In this document: positions 6,438 through 12,624 of the stretch, piece by piece
Layout: each line of letters begins with the position of its first letter
Numbering within the stretch: the first letter of the stretch is position 1
NCBI GenBank assembly: GCA_028696435.1
Contig: JAQVHC010000031.1
Span: 1 to 13,130, forward strand
Length of the DNA stretch: 13,130 nucleotides
Source of the DNA: Actinomycetota bacterium
GTDB taxonomy: Bacteria; Actinomycetota; Humimicrobiia; Humimicrobiales; Humimicrobiaceae
Reading direction: 5' to 3'
Program-made: the position numbers and the translations under genes
Notes under the pieces: model-generated
Databases searched by the model: none
Seen by the model: the letters and a program-made list of their open reading frames with translations, nothing else
Told to the model about the DNA's origin: nothing

Positions 6438-7490
6438 CTACTCCATCCTTTCTAAGATATCGTTTAACCTGACCTCTGCATATGCGACGGTTGTATCGGC
6501 AGCACCATAATATATTTTAACAACACCTTTTTCATATAAAACACCACATGTGAAAACAACTCCACCAAAAAATCCATTAAGCTCATAATCCATTTCTGGC
6601 TCAATTACAGGTTCTTTGCTTCTTGTTATTACTTTCCAGGGTTCTTTATAATCGAGAAGCACAGCACCGATACAATACCTGCCATCTTCTGAAGCACCAT
6701 GATAAATTTCAAGCCATCCTTCATCTATTTTAAATGGAACAGCTCCACCCCCTACTCTCAGGCTATCCCAGCATCCTTTCCTCACACCCATCAGTCTTTT
6801 ATGGTTACCCCAGTGTATAAGATCGCAGGATTCAGATATCCATATATCATTAACACAAAATTCTCCAGAAGCCGGGCGGCTCAGTGCATAATATTTACCT
6901 TCAATTTTTTCAGGAAAAATTGCCACATTCTTATTATCGGGCATAAAAATTATACCGTGCTTTGTAAATGTTCTGAAGTCAGATGTAGAAGCAAGGCATG
7001 CAGTTATCCCTGTTACATCCGATACAGCACTGTAACTTATATAATACCTCCCATCAATACAGGTTACTCTTGGATCTTCGATACCGGATTTTTCATATTC
7101 TTTTTCTGGAAATAAAGCCGGTCTTTTATCAATATTAAAATCAATGCCATTTTTACTTCTGGCAATTCTTAGATGTGAAATTGAGGTAAGGTAACAACCC
7201 TCCCGGGTTGACCTTAAAAATCTCGGGTCTGAAAAATCAATTAAAGGGTCATCTTTATTAAATACCTTTATAGAAATACTACCCGTTTTAAAATCAACCA
7301 CAGGTATCAATATTTCTTTACTACTACCACCAATTGGTTTTTCTGCAACTCTTAAAAGAAGTAAAATCTCACCTTTAAATTCTGTAACTCCACAGTTAAA
7401 TACACCTACCACTTCAAAATCAGATAAAAACGGCCTGACATCCTCTGGTTTTATTATTGGATTTTTTTTTGACCTGTATATATTCATCAT
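6438..7490 (-). CDS. GH130 family glycoside phosphorylase (beta-mannoside type)
   Basis: GH130 enzymes are five-bladed beta-propellers that mostly phosphorolyse beta-mannosides to mannose 1-phosphate. This 350-residue protein has the family features in order: FNCGVTEFKG then LLLRVAE (44-50), GIEDPRVT (136-143) with the predicted proton-donor Asp139, LSRP (203-206), GGGAVPF (247-253), YHGA with His264, and YYGAADTTVAYA (327-338). The retained Arg and His at expected phosphate-site positions argue for a phosphorylase rather than one of the GH130 hydrolases. The linkage (beta-1,4, beta-1,2 or Man-Glc) cannot be read from this. There is no export signal, so it acts in the cytoplasm. ATG ATG begins the frame with no visible ribosome site. 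Related genes (GT4 and an (alpha/alpha)6 protein) lie about 3 kb away rather than next to it. Confidence 0.9.
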   Translation of the reverse strand: MMNIYRSKKNPIIKPEDVRPFLSDFEVVGVFNCGVTEFKGEILLLLRVAEKPIGGSSKEILIPVVDFKTGSISIKVFNKDDPLIDFSDPRFLRSTREGCYLTSISHLRIARSKNGIDFNIDKRPALFPEKEYEKSGIEDPRVTCIDGRYYISYSAVSDVTGITACLASTSDFRTFTKHGIIFMPDNKNVAIFPEKIEGKYYALSRPASGEFCVNDIWISESCDLIHWGNHKRLMGVRKGCWDSLRVGGGAVPFKIDEGWLEIYHGASEDGRYCIGAVLLDYKEPWKVITRSKEPVIEPEMDYELNGFFGGVVFTCGVLYEKGVVKIYYGAADTTVAYAEVRLNDILERME

Positions 7491-7510
7491 ATACTGATAT
7501 ATACTGATAA
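7491..7510. repeat. Tandem 10-base repeat directly before GH130 start
   Basis: ATACTGATAT is followed at once by ATACTGATAA, occupying the place where a ribosome site would normally be. It could be an operator or chance in AT-rich DNA. The rest of the 162-base gap up to 7652 is AT-rich, with TATAAT-like words but no clear -35 partner. Confidence 0.4.
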
Positions 7511-7652
7511 AAAACTATATAGCTCATATAAACTGCATAACTCTTACATGTAGTTGATTATATAATTTATATATTGTAACAAAGATATTATAACAATAAC
7601 AAAGCAGTTTCTATAAATAATAAGTAATATAATTAAGGCCTGGCAATTTTAT

Positions 7653-8000
7653 TTACCTGGATTTCCTTCTTATTTTCTTTAACTTGTAATTCAGGTCATC
7701 TCTGGGTTCATTACGGTAACCACCCCTTTTTATGTTCCCGCCAGAACTTACATTTTTCCTGGGTTTTGCTTCATTTACAACAATTGTTCTTTCTTTAAAA
7801 CTACTTCCACCAAGCTTTTCTATAGCCCTGGTTGCTTCTTCTTCAGTTTCCATCTCCACAAATCCAAAACCTTTCGACTTCCCATCAAGACTTCTTATTA
7901 CTTTTGCATAAATTACTTTTCCTTCACTGGAGAATAGTTCCTCCAGCTCACTGTCCGTAGTGGAATATTCAAGATTACCCACATACAGTCTTTTATTCAC
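7653..8000 (-). CDS. Single-RRM RNA-binding protein
   Basis: This 115-residue protein is one RNA-recognition motif plus a basic tail. RNP2 is LYVGNL (5-10) and RNP1 is KGFGFVEM (43-50), with the aromatic residues Tyr6, Phe45 and Phe47 that stack on RNA bases. The domain ends near residue 80 (TIVVNEAKPR); the rest is Gly/Arg/Lys-rich, as in cyanobacterial and other bacterial Rbp proteins, some of which are cold-induced. It starts with GTG at 8000, preceded by AAAGGAAA at good spacing. It stands alone, with a leader of over 200 bases containing repeats and a hairpin. It likely binds mRNA or acts as an RNA chaperone; targets are unknown. Confidence 0.93.
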   Translation of the reverse strand: MNKRLYVGNLEYSTTDSELEELFSSEGKVIYAKVIRSLDGKSKGFGFVEMETEEEATRAIEKLGGSSFKERTIVVNEAKPRKNVSSGGNIKRGGYRNEPRDDLNYKLKKIRRKSR

Positions 8001-8089
8001 TATGATTTCCTTTCATTTTATTAAATTTACTTTTATCCAGGAAAAACAGATAAGGTGCAAATAACTAAAAACCATACTGCTGATTTTTT

Positions 8090-8100
8090 TGAGAGTCTCA
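8090..8100. promoter_or_regulatory. 11-bp palindrome in the RRM leader
   Basis: TGAGAGTCTCA is a perfect odd palindrome about 90 bases upstream of the RRM start, flanked by runs of T and A. It could be an operator; with a one-base centre it would not form an RNA hairpin. Confidence 0.3.
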
Positions 8101-8119
8101 CACAAAAAGAGGACTTATT

Positions 8120-8141
8120 CTGCCGGAACATTACCCGGCAG
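8120..8141 (-). promoter_or_regulatory. GC-rich hairpin in the RRM gene leader
   Basis: CTGCCGG (8120-8126) and CCGGCAG (8135-8141) are perfect seven-base arms around an eight-base loop, the most GC-rich stem in the window. In the RRM transcript (minus strand) it lies about 120 bases before the GTG start. CTCTTTTTGTG begins 9 bases after it, too far for a standard terminator. It is probably a leader RNA structure. Confidence 0.5.
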
Positions 8142-8173
8142 CAACCTTAATTCACCCATAACGCAACCTTAAT
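8141..8173. repeat. Two direct copies of GCAACCTTAAT next to the hairpin
   Basis: GCAACCTTAAT is exact at 8141-8151 and 8163-8173 (period 22, two helical turns). On the RRM mRNA strand this reads AUUAAGGUUGC twice, directly upstream of the hairpin. Either tandem DNA operators or tandem RNA sites would fit. Confidence 0.6.
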
Positions 8174-8471
8174 GCTTTTTCTGTCATCGCCGAAAAGAAC
8201 AAATCAGCACAAATCATTATATATTTATATTTACTATTATACAACTTTATATGGGTGTTTAGATTTTCAATTGTTAATTTCAGCAAAAGTTATTAAATAA
8301 AATACCTTAATTTTACAATCAATTTTTATAATCTATAATAAAATTATAAAAAATATTTTCGCAGGATTAAAATTTCTATTATGAACTTATATTCTTATAT
8401 ACTCTGATAAGTACCCCGATAATAAAGCTCTTATATAATGTCAGATAAATAGGGATATTAAAAATATAGAA

Positions 8472-8882
8472 GTGAACGTGTTTCTTAAAATTTTACTTTT
8501 TATCTGGGAATTACCCCAGACTCTTCTTGCCTGCATTATCATTATCTTTACCAGAAGGAATGTGATTAGAAGGGAAACCTTTGGATATACAAATATATTT
8601 TATGTAAAAAATTTTCCGGGAGGCATTTCACTTGGCAGATTTATTATTCTCAATAGTATGTATACCAATGATGAGATGACTAGAAAACACGAATATGGCC
8701 ACTCTATTCAGTCAATGTATCTTGGCTGGCTTTATCTTGTAATTGTTGGTCTTCCGTCGATAATAAGAGTAGTAATATGGAGATTATTAAAGCTGGAAAA
8801 CTCTGACTATTACAGAGGTTATCCGGAGAAATGGGCAAATAAACTGGGGTCACACAGGAAAGAAATTATAAAAAGACCATAA
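8472..8882 (+). CDS. Small membrane protein with HEYGH motif, function unknown
   Basis: This is the only clear plus-strand gene. Its 136 residues contain two hydrophobic stretches (about 4-27 and 83-104) and, between them, RKHEYGHSIQS (71-81) with the zinc-protease signature His73-Glu74-x-x-His77. YYRGYPEKWANKLG (113-126) near the end is a second conserved-looking block; Glu119 could be a third metal ligand. I recognise this pattern from uncharacterised bacterial proteins but know no assigned function. A membrane-linked metalloprotease or a metal-binding protein is possible, though the protein is very short for a protease. The start is GTG at 8472 because an in-frame stop lies at 8436-8438 and no ATG follows it. 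The ribosome site is poor; AGGGAT is about 15 bases away. Confidence 0.85.
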   Translation: MNVFLKILLFIWELPQTLLACIIIIFTRRNVIRRETFGYTNIFYVKNFPGGISLGRFIILNSMYTNDEMTRKHEYGHSIQSMYLGWLYLVIVGLPSIIRVVIWRLLKLENSDYYRGYPEKWANKLGSHRKEIIKRP

Positions 8883-8907
8883 TAAAATAAACAGTTATAT
8901 TTATTAT
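8879..8907 (+). terminator. AT-only stem-loop at the end of the HEYGH gene
   Basis: ATAATAAA (8879-8886) and TTTATTAT (8900-8907) are perfect inverted arms overlapping the stop codon. No T-run follows, so termination function is doubtful. Confidence 0.25.
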
Positions 8908-9208
8908 CGTATCAGAAAAAGTAAAAATATATGGAATTTTTATCGTTAAATTACAGGTAAATTAAAATCTTAATTTTTATTTAGCCAAAAACTTACAAAA
9001 AACTTACTTCTTTTTTAAATTGTCAGGAAGCTCTGGAATCAATATGCTTTCTTTGCTCATCAAACACCATTTTTTCCTTCTATCTTTTATTAAATTTTAT
9101 AAATATCCTTTATAATACCTTCTATCAAGTATTAACTCTGAACAGGTCATTTAAATCTATCTAATACCAAAACCTATCTAATAATTAAATAGTGCTATAA
9201 AGCTTAAT
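8883..9208. other. 326-base gap between convergent HEYGH and DUF937 genes
   Basis: No firm gene is visible. It contains a possible 18-residue minus-strand frame at 9004-9060 (listed separately), two copies of AAAAACTTAC at 8987-8996 and 8998-9007, and two copies of CTATCTAATA at 9157-9166 and 9174-9183. Because the flanking genes converge, both need transcript ends here, yet I see no strong GC-rich terminator. Confidence 0.5.
9004..9060 (-). CDS. Possible 18-residue peptide, or gene remnant
   Basis: The frame encodes MSKESILIPELPDNLKKK and stops. AGAAGG lies about 17 bases before this ATG; an overlapping frame (MVFDEQ...) is better placed for that site. The residue choice looks more like real protein than random AT-rich sequence, but the length is too short to judge. 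It might be the remnant of a larger gene. Confidence 0.2.
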   Translation of the reverse strand: MSKESILIPELPDNLKKK

Positions 9209-9859
9209 TTAAAGCATACCAAAGTATCTTAAAGCCAGATATACAATAACTGCTATAACTATAACTATTATAATTGTTGCTATTGGTGATCTTTTTTTTG
9301 CGGTTGAGCCAGAGGCAGGAGTACTCTGGTCACTCTCGGGATTCAATATATTATTGAGAATATCTATTACTCCTGGAGCAGCTTTTTTAGCCCGGTTCTG
9401 CTCCATTCCAAGAAGATCTGACAGGTCACGGGCATTAAGGCCGTTCTGCCTCTTGGTCTTTCCAAGAGCCCCCATAATAAGCGGTGCTGCTATTGTAAGC
9501 AAGTTACTTATTGTAGAAGCATCAAGACCAGCCTTTTCACCCAGACTCTGTTCAACAACATTTCTTTTCTCTCCCAGTACATGTTTCAGGATGCCATTAC
9601 CTTCGCCTGATTTATAATCACTTATAAAGTCAGAAATGTTATCCAATATACTACCATCATGATCCTTTGAAAGGGCACTGTCCAATTCCTGTGCTCCTTT
9701 TTCCTGCGAAGAATTCTTTGCAAGCGCCCCTGTCAATACAGCAAGAACATCTGGCAGAACCTCCTTTGTTTTTTCTTTCGGTATACCAACCTGCTCGCTT
9801 ATTTTGCTTAACATTTCCCCTGAAAGCGCGTCCATAAGAGAGTCAACAATTGAAGCCAT
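9209..9859 (-). CDS. DUF937 family protein with C-terminal membrane anchor
   Basis: The 216-residue product begins MASIVDSLMDALSGEML and has the repeated helical, Gly/Leu-rich pattern of DUF937 proteins (segments such as LPDVLAVLTGALAKN and LTIAAPLIMGALGK), which carry no known activity. Residues about 21-170 form the DUF937 region; a Ser/Pro/Thr linker follows, then one membrane helix (about 192-212), so the body should face the cytoplasm or be tail-anchored. A frame four codons longer is open, but those codons contain the ribosome site ATGGAGGTTAAT, so ATG 9859 is the true start. The gene is visibly richer in G and C than its surroundings. Dodecin is 81 bases upstream in the same direction and may be cotranscribed. 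Confidence 0.9.
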   Translation of the reverse strand: MASIVDSLMDALSGEMLSKISEQVGIPKEKTKEVLPDVLAVLTGALAKNSSQEKGAQELDSALSKDHDGSILDNISDFISDYKSGEGNGILKHVLGEKRNVVEQSLGEKAGLDASTISNLLTIAAPLIMGALGKTKRQNGLNARDLSDLLGMEQNRAKKAAPGVIDILNNILNPESDQSTPASGSTAKKRSPIATIIIVIVIAVIVYLALRYFGML

Positions 9860-9886
9860 ATTAACCTCCATTATTACTTATTTTAT

Positions 9887-9902
9887 ATTAATACATATTA
9901 AT
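9887..9902. promoter_or_regulatory. 16-bp inverted repeat before the DUF937 gene
   Basis: ATTAATACATATTAAT has seven-base arms around two bases and lies about 28 bases before ATG 9859, in the dodecin-DUF937 gap. It may be an operator or overlap a -10 element; AT-rich composition makes chance plausible. Confidence 0.3.
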
Positions 9903-9940
9903 GTCTTTATCGCCGCTTATATGTAATAGATGTTTTAAGT

Positions 9941-10147
9941 CTATTGCTCTAGAATAAATGTAACCTTCATTAAAACTCTGTATTCAGTAATTTCACCATC
10001 ATCACCAACTATAACTTCCAGATCTTTTACCCAGGCAGACTTTATATTCCTGATGGTTTTGTTTGCGCGAATGATGCCTTCTTTTATTGCATCATCGAAA
10101 CTATCCGGGGAAGAAGCTTTGATTTCAGTAACCTTTGCAATTGCCAT
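9941..10147 (-). CDS. Dodecin family flavin-binding protein
   Basis: Dodecins are small proteins that form hollow 12-mers and store riboflavin, FMN or FAD in the cytoplasm. At 68 residues this is standard length. It shows the family layout: strand MAIAKVTEIKAS, helix SFDDAIKEGIIRANKTI (16-32), then two strands with the flavin-stacking Trp39 (SAWVKDLEV) and EYRVLMKVTFILE. Where archaeal dodecin has a flavin-contacting Gln, this one appears to have Arg57, as in some other bacterial members; that comparison was by eye. GAGGAG before the ATG supports the start. It may buffer flavin in a cell that also uses flavinylated Rnf subunits, though the two loci are about 7 kb apart. Confidence 0.93.
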   Translation of the reverse strand: MAIAKVTEIKASSPDSFDDAIKEGIIRANKTIRNIKSAWVKDLEVIVGDDGEITEYRVLMKVTFILEQ

Positions 10148-10225
10148 TTGGGGACTCCTCTCTTTAAGTAAATGTTTAATAAAACTCTGCGGAGAGTACG
10201 TGGATATAAAGTTAATTTATATTAT

Positions 10226-10253
10226 ATTATTTATTTTGATTAAAATAAATAAT
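10226..10253. terminator. Perfect 12-bp AT inverted repeat between the (alpha/alpha)6 gene and dodecin
   Basis: ATTATTTATTTT (10226-10237) and AAAATAAATAAT (10242-10253) pair perfectly around GATT. It lies about 30 bases after the stop of the gene at 10285. A short T-run follows only on the plus strand. It might be a weak terminator for the minus gene or a site overlapping the dodecin promoter. Confidence 0.35.
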
Positions 10254-10284
10254 AGCTTTTTGATTTAGTGTATAATTACTTGTT

Positions 10285-11301
10285 TTACTGGTTTCCCGGA
10301 TAAGCACTGATTCCCAGTCTTTTTGCCACAAGAAATGCCATTAGAAAACATATATTTGACTCAGCGCCCTGATTTAAATTAACTCCCTCCGGAGTTAGCC
10401 CGTCATAACATGCAAAATTTTCATCGACAAGGGAAATGCCATTTATATTGTTCCCAAAAAACCACCTGTACCAGTTTTCAGCCTGGTCTTTGTATAAATC
10501 ATCCTTTGTGGCATAATATGCCTTTTCGAGGCAGCAAACCATATAAGCTGCATCAATAGGCTGCTGATCATATAAAGCTTTCTCACCATCTCTGAAGTAC
10601 CAGCCTTTATTTCCAACAGGAGCAGGAATACCATTTTCCTGACATTCCTTTATCAGGAACCGGGTTGTTTTTTCTGCAATTTCAAAGCTGGTCTTGCATT
10701 TTCTTCTTAGATAAACTTCCCAGAGAGCCCAGGGTATAATGGCATTTGCATACACAAGATAATTCTCAAACCACATCCAGTCACTGGAATGTGTATTAAG
10801 ATATAAATTATGCAATTTGATTTTTAACTCATCTTCCAGGCTATGCTGTTCATCAAGATTTAAGAGGCCAAGAAGCGCTGCTGAAATTGCCCTGGGTGAA
10901 GTCCATTTACGTGCATCAATAATTAGATTTTCAATAATTTTTTTAAAATTATTATTCTCATAAACTTTTACACTTAAAAGTGCCCACAAAGTTATGCCAT
11001 AAGCTTCTTTTATATTAATATTGTATGAATCCTGATTATTTTCATAATTTCTAAATGAACCCTTACCGTTATTATTTTCATAAAAGAAATGGTACAGTAA
11101 ACCATCAGTGGTCTGTGCTCTAAGTATAAAATCCAGGTAAATATTTTTTAATTTTTCATCTCCAAAACTATCAGCAACTATTAGAGCACGTGCCTGGTCT
11201 TCAATAGCATATCCAAATTCCGGGGCAGGTTTATCCAGTTTTCCATGCTGATAAATTCCAATATCCGTGGTCAGGGACCTTATTTTTTTTAGCGGATCCA
11301 A
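10285..11301 (-). CDS. (alpha/alpha)6-barrel glycosidase-like protein, GT4/GH130-associated
   Basis: The sequence is helical throughout with recurring aromatic and acidic motifs of six-hairpin glycosidase-like folds. Counting from the chosen start, the main blocks are GYAIEDQARALIVAD (30-44), WMWFENYLVYANAIIPWAL (175-193), DQQPIDAAYMV (245-255) and CYDGLTPEGVNLNQGAES (298-315). These are hallmarks of an uncharacterised family often encoded beside GT4 glycosyltransferases and GH130. Whether it hydrolyses, transfers or only binds glycan is not known; Asp and Glu in the first and last blocks are candidate catalytic residues. There is no export signal. Start choice: a TTG at 11319 is open, but GAGGAGAG lies within those codons and 8 bases before TTG 11301, so the latter is preferred. 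It follows the GT4 gene by about 40 bases, so it is probably in the same operon. Confidence 0.75.
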   Translation of the reverse strand: MDPLKKIRSLTTDIGIYQHGKLDKPAPEFGYAIEDQARALIVADSFGDEKLKNIYLDFILRAQTTDGLLYHFFYENNNGKGSFRNYENNQDSYNINIKEAYGITLWALLSVKVYENNNFKKIIENLIIDARKWTSPRAISAALLGLLNLDEQHSLEDELKIKLHNLYLNTHSSDWMWFENYLVYANAIIPWALWEVYLRRKCKTSFEIAEKTTRFLIKECQENGIPAPVGNKGWYFRDGEKALYDQQPIDAAYMVCCLEKAYYATKDDLYKDQAENWYRWFFGNNINGISLVDENFACYDGLTPEGVNLNQGAESNICFLMAFLVAKRLGISAYPGNQ

Positions 11302-11340
11302 AAAGTTCTCTCCTCTCAAACTGCCTGGTTTATCAATTTT

Positions 11341-12561
11341 TTATAGTACTGGCTTCACCAGATCTTTAGTCTCTTTATCTTTATATTCATCTATAACTTC
11401 ACTGAATAGCCTAAGATGTTGTTCTGCTACGTTATACCAGGTCATCAATCTTCCATATTTATATGCTTTCTTTTCAATTTCCGCTCTTTTCTGCGGGTTT
11501 TTATATATATCTATTACTGCTTCAGCAATAGCATGTGGATCTCTAAATGGCACTATTATTCCCCGCCCTTCTGATAAAATTTCTTTTGCATATAAATAAG
11601 GAGTTGAGATACATACCTTGCCCGCTCCTATCGCATAAGCCAGTGCTCCTGAGGCGGTTTGTTTTGGATCCAGATACGGAGTTATATATATGTCAATAGT
11701 CATTAGCCAGGAAATAAGTTCTCTTAATTGCAAATATTTATTTATAAATCTAACATTTTCATCAAGATTTAACTGCTTTACTTTTTCCTGTAAAAAATTT
11801 CTGTATTTTTCACCCTCATATTTTAATACGTTAGGGTGGGTCTGGCCAATTATAAGATAGAGCACACCGGGCACATGTTCTTTAATCTCCGGTAAAGCTT
11901 CTATCACATACTCAATCCCCTTATTTTCTGAGAGAAGATTTATGCTTCCGAGCACTAATTTGCTTCTGAACCCACTTTTGTTTTTGTATCTGCTACCAGG
12001 CTCCAGAGGGATATCAGGAACACCATGTGGAATAACCTCTATTTTATCCAACGGGTATTCATATTCATTTGCAAGCTTTCCCCGGATACCAGGCATCATA
12101 ACTATTATCCTATCAACATACCTTATCAAATCTTTTAATACCAGACCATATCCAGCATCCGGATCATCAGGAACTGTGTGGACAGTCAGGACAACAGGTT
12201 TTTCTAAAAGCTTTACCAGTTCATTCATATATCTCCCGAATTCACCCCCATACAATCCAAACTCGTGCTGGATAACCACTATATCTGCTGCTGATTTATT
12301 AATGTTTCTGGCAGCTTTAATATATGAATTAATATCATCCTGATTAATTTTAAGTTTAACTTCAGAGGGATATTTAATTCTCTCCCCGGGTTTAACCATA
12401 GCTATAATATCTAATTTGCAATATGGGTTTATAAGTTCAATTGCGTGCACTAGATCTCTTGTATAAGTAGCAATTCCACATTTTCTTGGAACATATGAAG
12501 ATATAAATATAGTGTTAAGACTCTGGCTTTTATCTCTAAGAATTTCTTTTATTTCTTCCAT
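11341..12561 (-). CDS. GT4 family glycosyltransferase
   Basis: This is a complete 406-residue GT-B enzyme. The N-terminal acceptor domain has SSYVPRKCGIATYTRDL (21-37) and HEFGLYGGEFG (99-109), a pattern typical of the GT4 subgroup found with GH130 and (alpha/alpha)6 proteins. The C-terminal nucleotide-sugar domain has IPHGV (177-181), LLSENKGIE with Lys214 expected near the donor phosphates, and KQTASGALAYAIGAGK (300-315), covering the usual acidic/small-residue sugar-binding loop. The donor cannot be read; GDP-mannose is a guess from the association with GH130. There is no membrane segment. AGGAGG seven bases before ATG 12561 is the strongest ribosome site here. The partial glycosyltransferase gene ends 63 bases upstream. 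Confidence 0.92.
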   Translation of the reverse strand: MEEIKEILRDKSQSLNTIFISSYVPRKCGIATYTRDLVHAIELINPYCKLDIIAMVKPGERIKYPSEVKLKINQDDINSYIKAARNINKSAADIVVIQHEFGLYGGEFGRYMNELVKLLEKPVVLTVHTVPDDPDAGYGLVLKDLIRYVDRIIVMMPGIRGKLANEYEYPLDKIEVIPHGVPDIPLEPGSRYKNKSGFRSKLVLGSINLLSENKGIEYVIEALPEIKEHVPGVLYLIIGQTHPNVLKYEGEKYRNFLQEKVKQLNLDENVRFINKYLQLRELISWLMTIDIYITPYLDPKQTASGALAYAIGAGKVCISTPYLYAKEILSEGRGIIVPFRDPHAIAEAVIDIYKNPQKRAEIEKKAYKYGRLMTWYNVAEQHLRLFSEVIDEYKDKETKDLVKPVL

Positions 12562-12624
12562 TATAAGACCTCCTAAAAAGTTGTCTTAAATAGAAAATTT
12601 TTTAATAATGCCTTAAAAGTGTAA

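Larger units (their letters stand above)
8001..8471. other. 471-base divergent intergenic region
   Basis: This region separates the minus-strand RRM gene from the plus-strand HEYGH gene and must hold both promoters. The part nearest the RRM gene (8090-8173) is less AT-rich and carries a palindrome, a GC-rich hairpin and tandem repeats, listed separately. The rest (about 8200-8470) is AT-rich. A perfect TATAAT at 8434-8439 lies 32 bases before the plus gene, but at 17 bases spacing the -35 position reads GTACCC, so I do not call it firmly. I compared the leader by eye with known riboswitch cores and saw no match. Confidence 0.5.

Noticed and set aside
8120..8141. Terminator for the plus- or minus-strand transcript
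   Set aside because: The stem is good but no T-run follows directly on either strand.
8120..8173. Known riboswitch in the RRM leader
   Set aside because: I compared it by eye with TPP, glycine, fluoride, cyclic dinucleotide, ZTP and preQ1 cores and saw no conserved motif.
8434..8439. Sigma-70 promoter for the HEYGH gene
   Set aside because: TATAAT is perfect, but no acceptable -35 lies at 16-18 bases and such words are frequent in AT-rich DNA.
10443..10634. Minus-strand 63-codon frame
   Set aside because: It lies fully inside the (alpha/alpha)6 gene in another frame.
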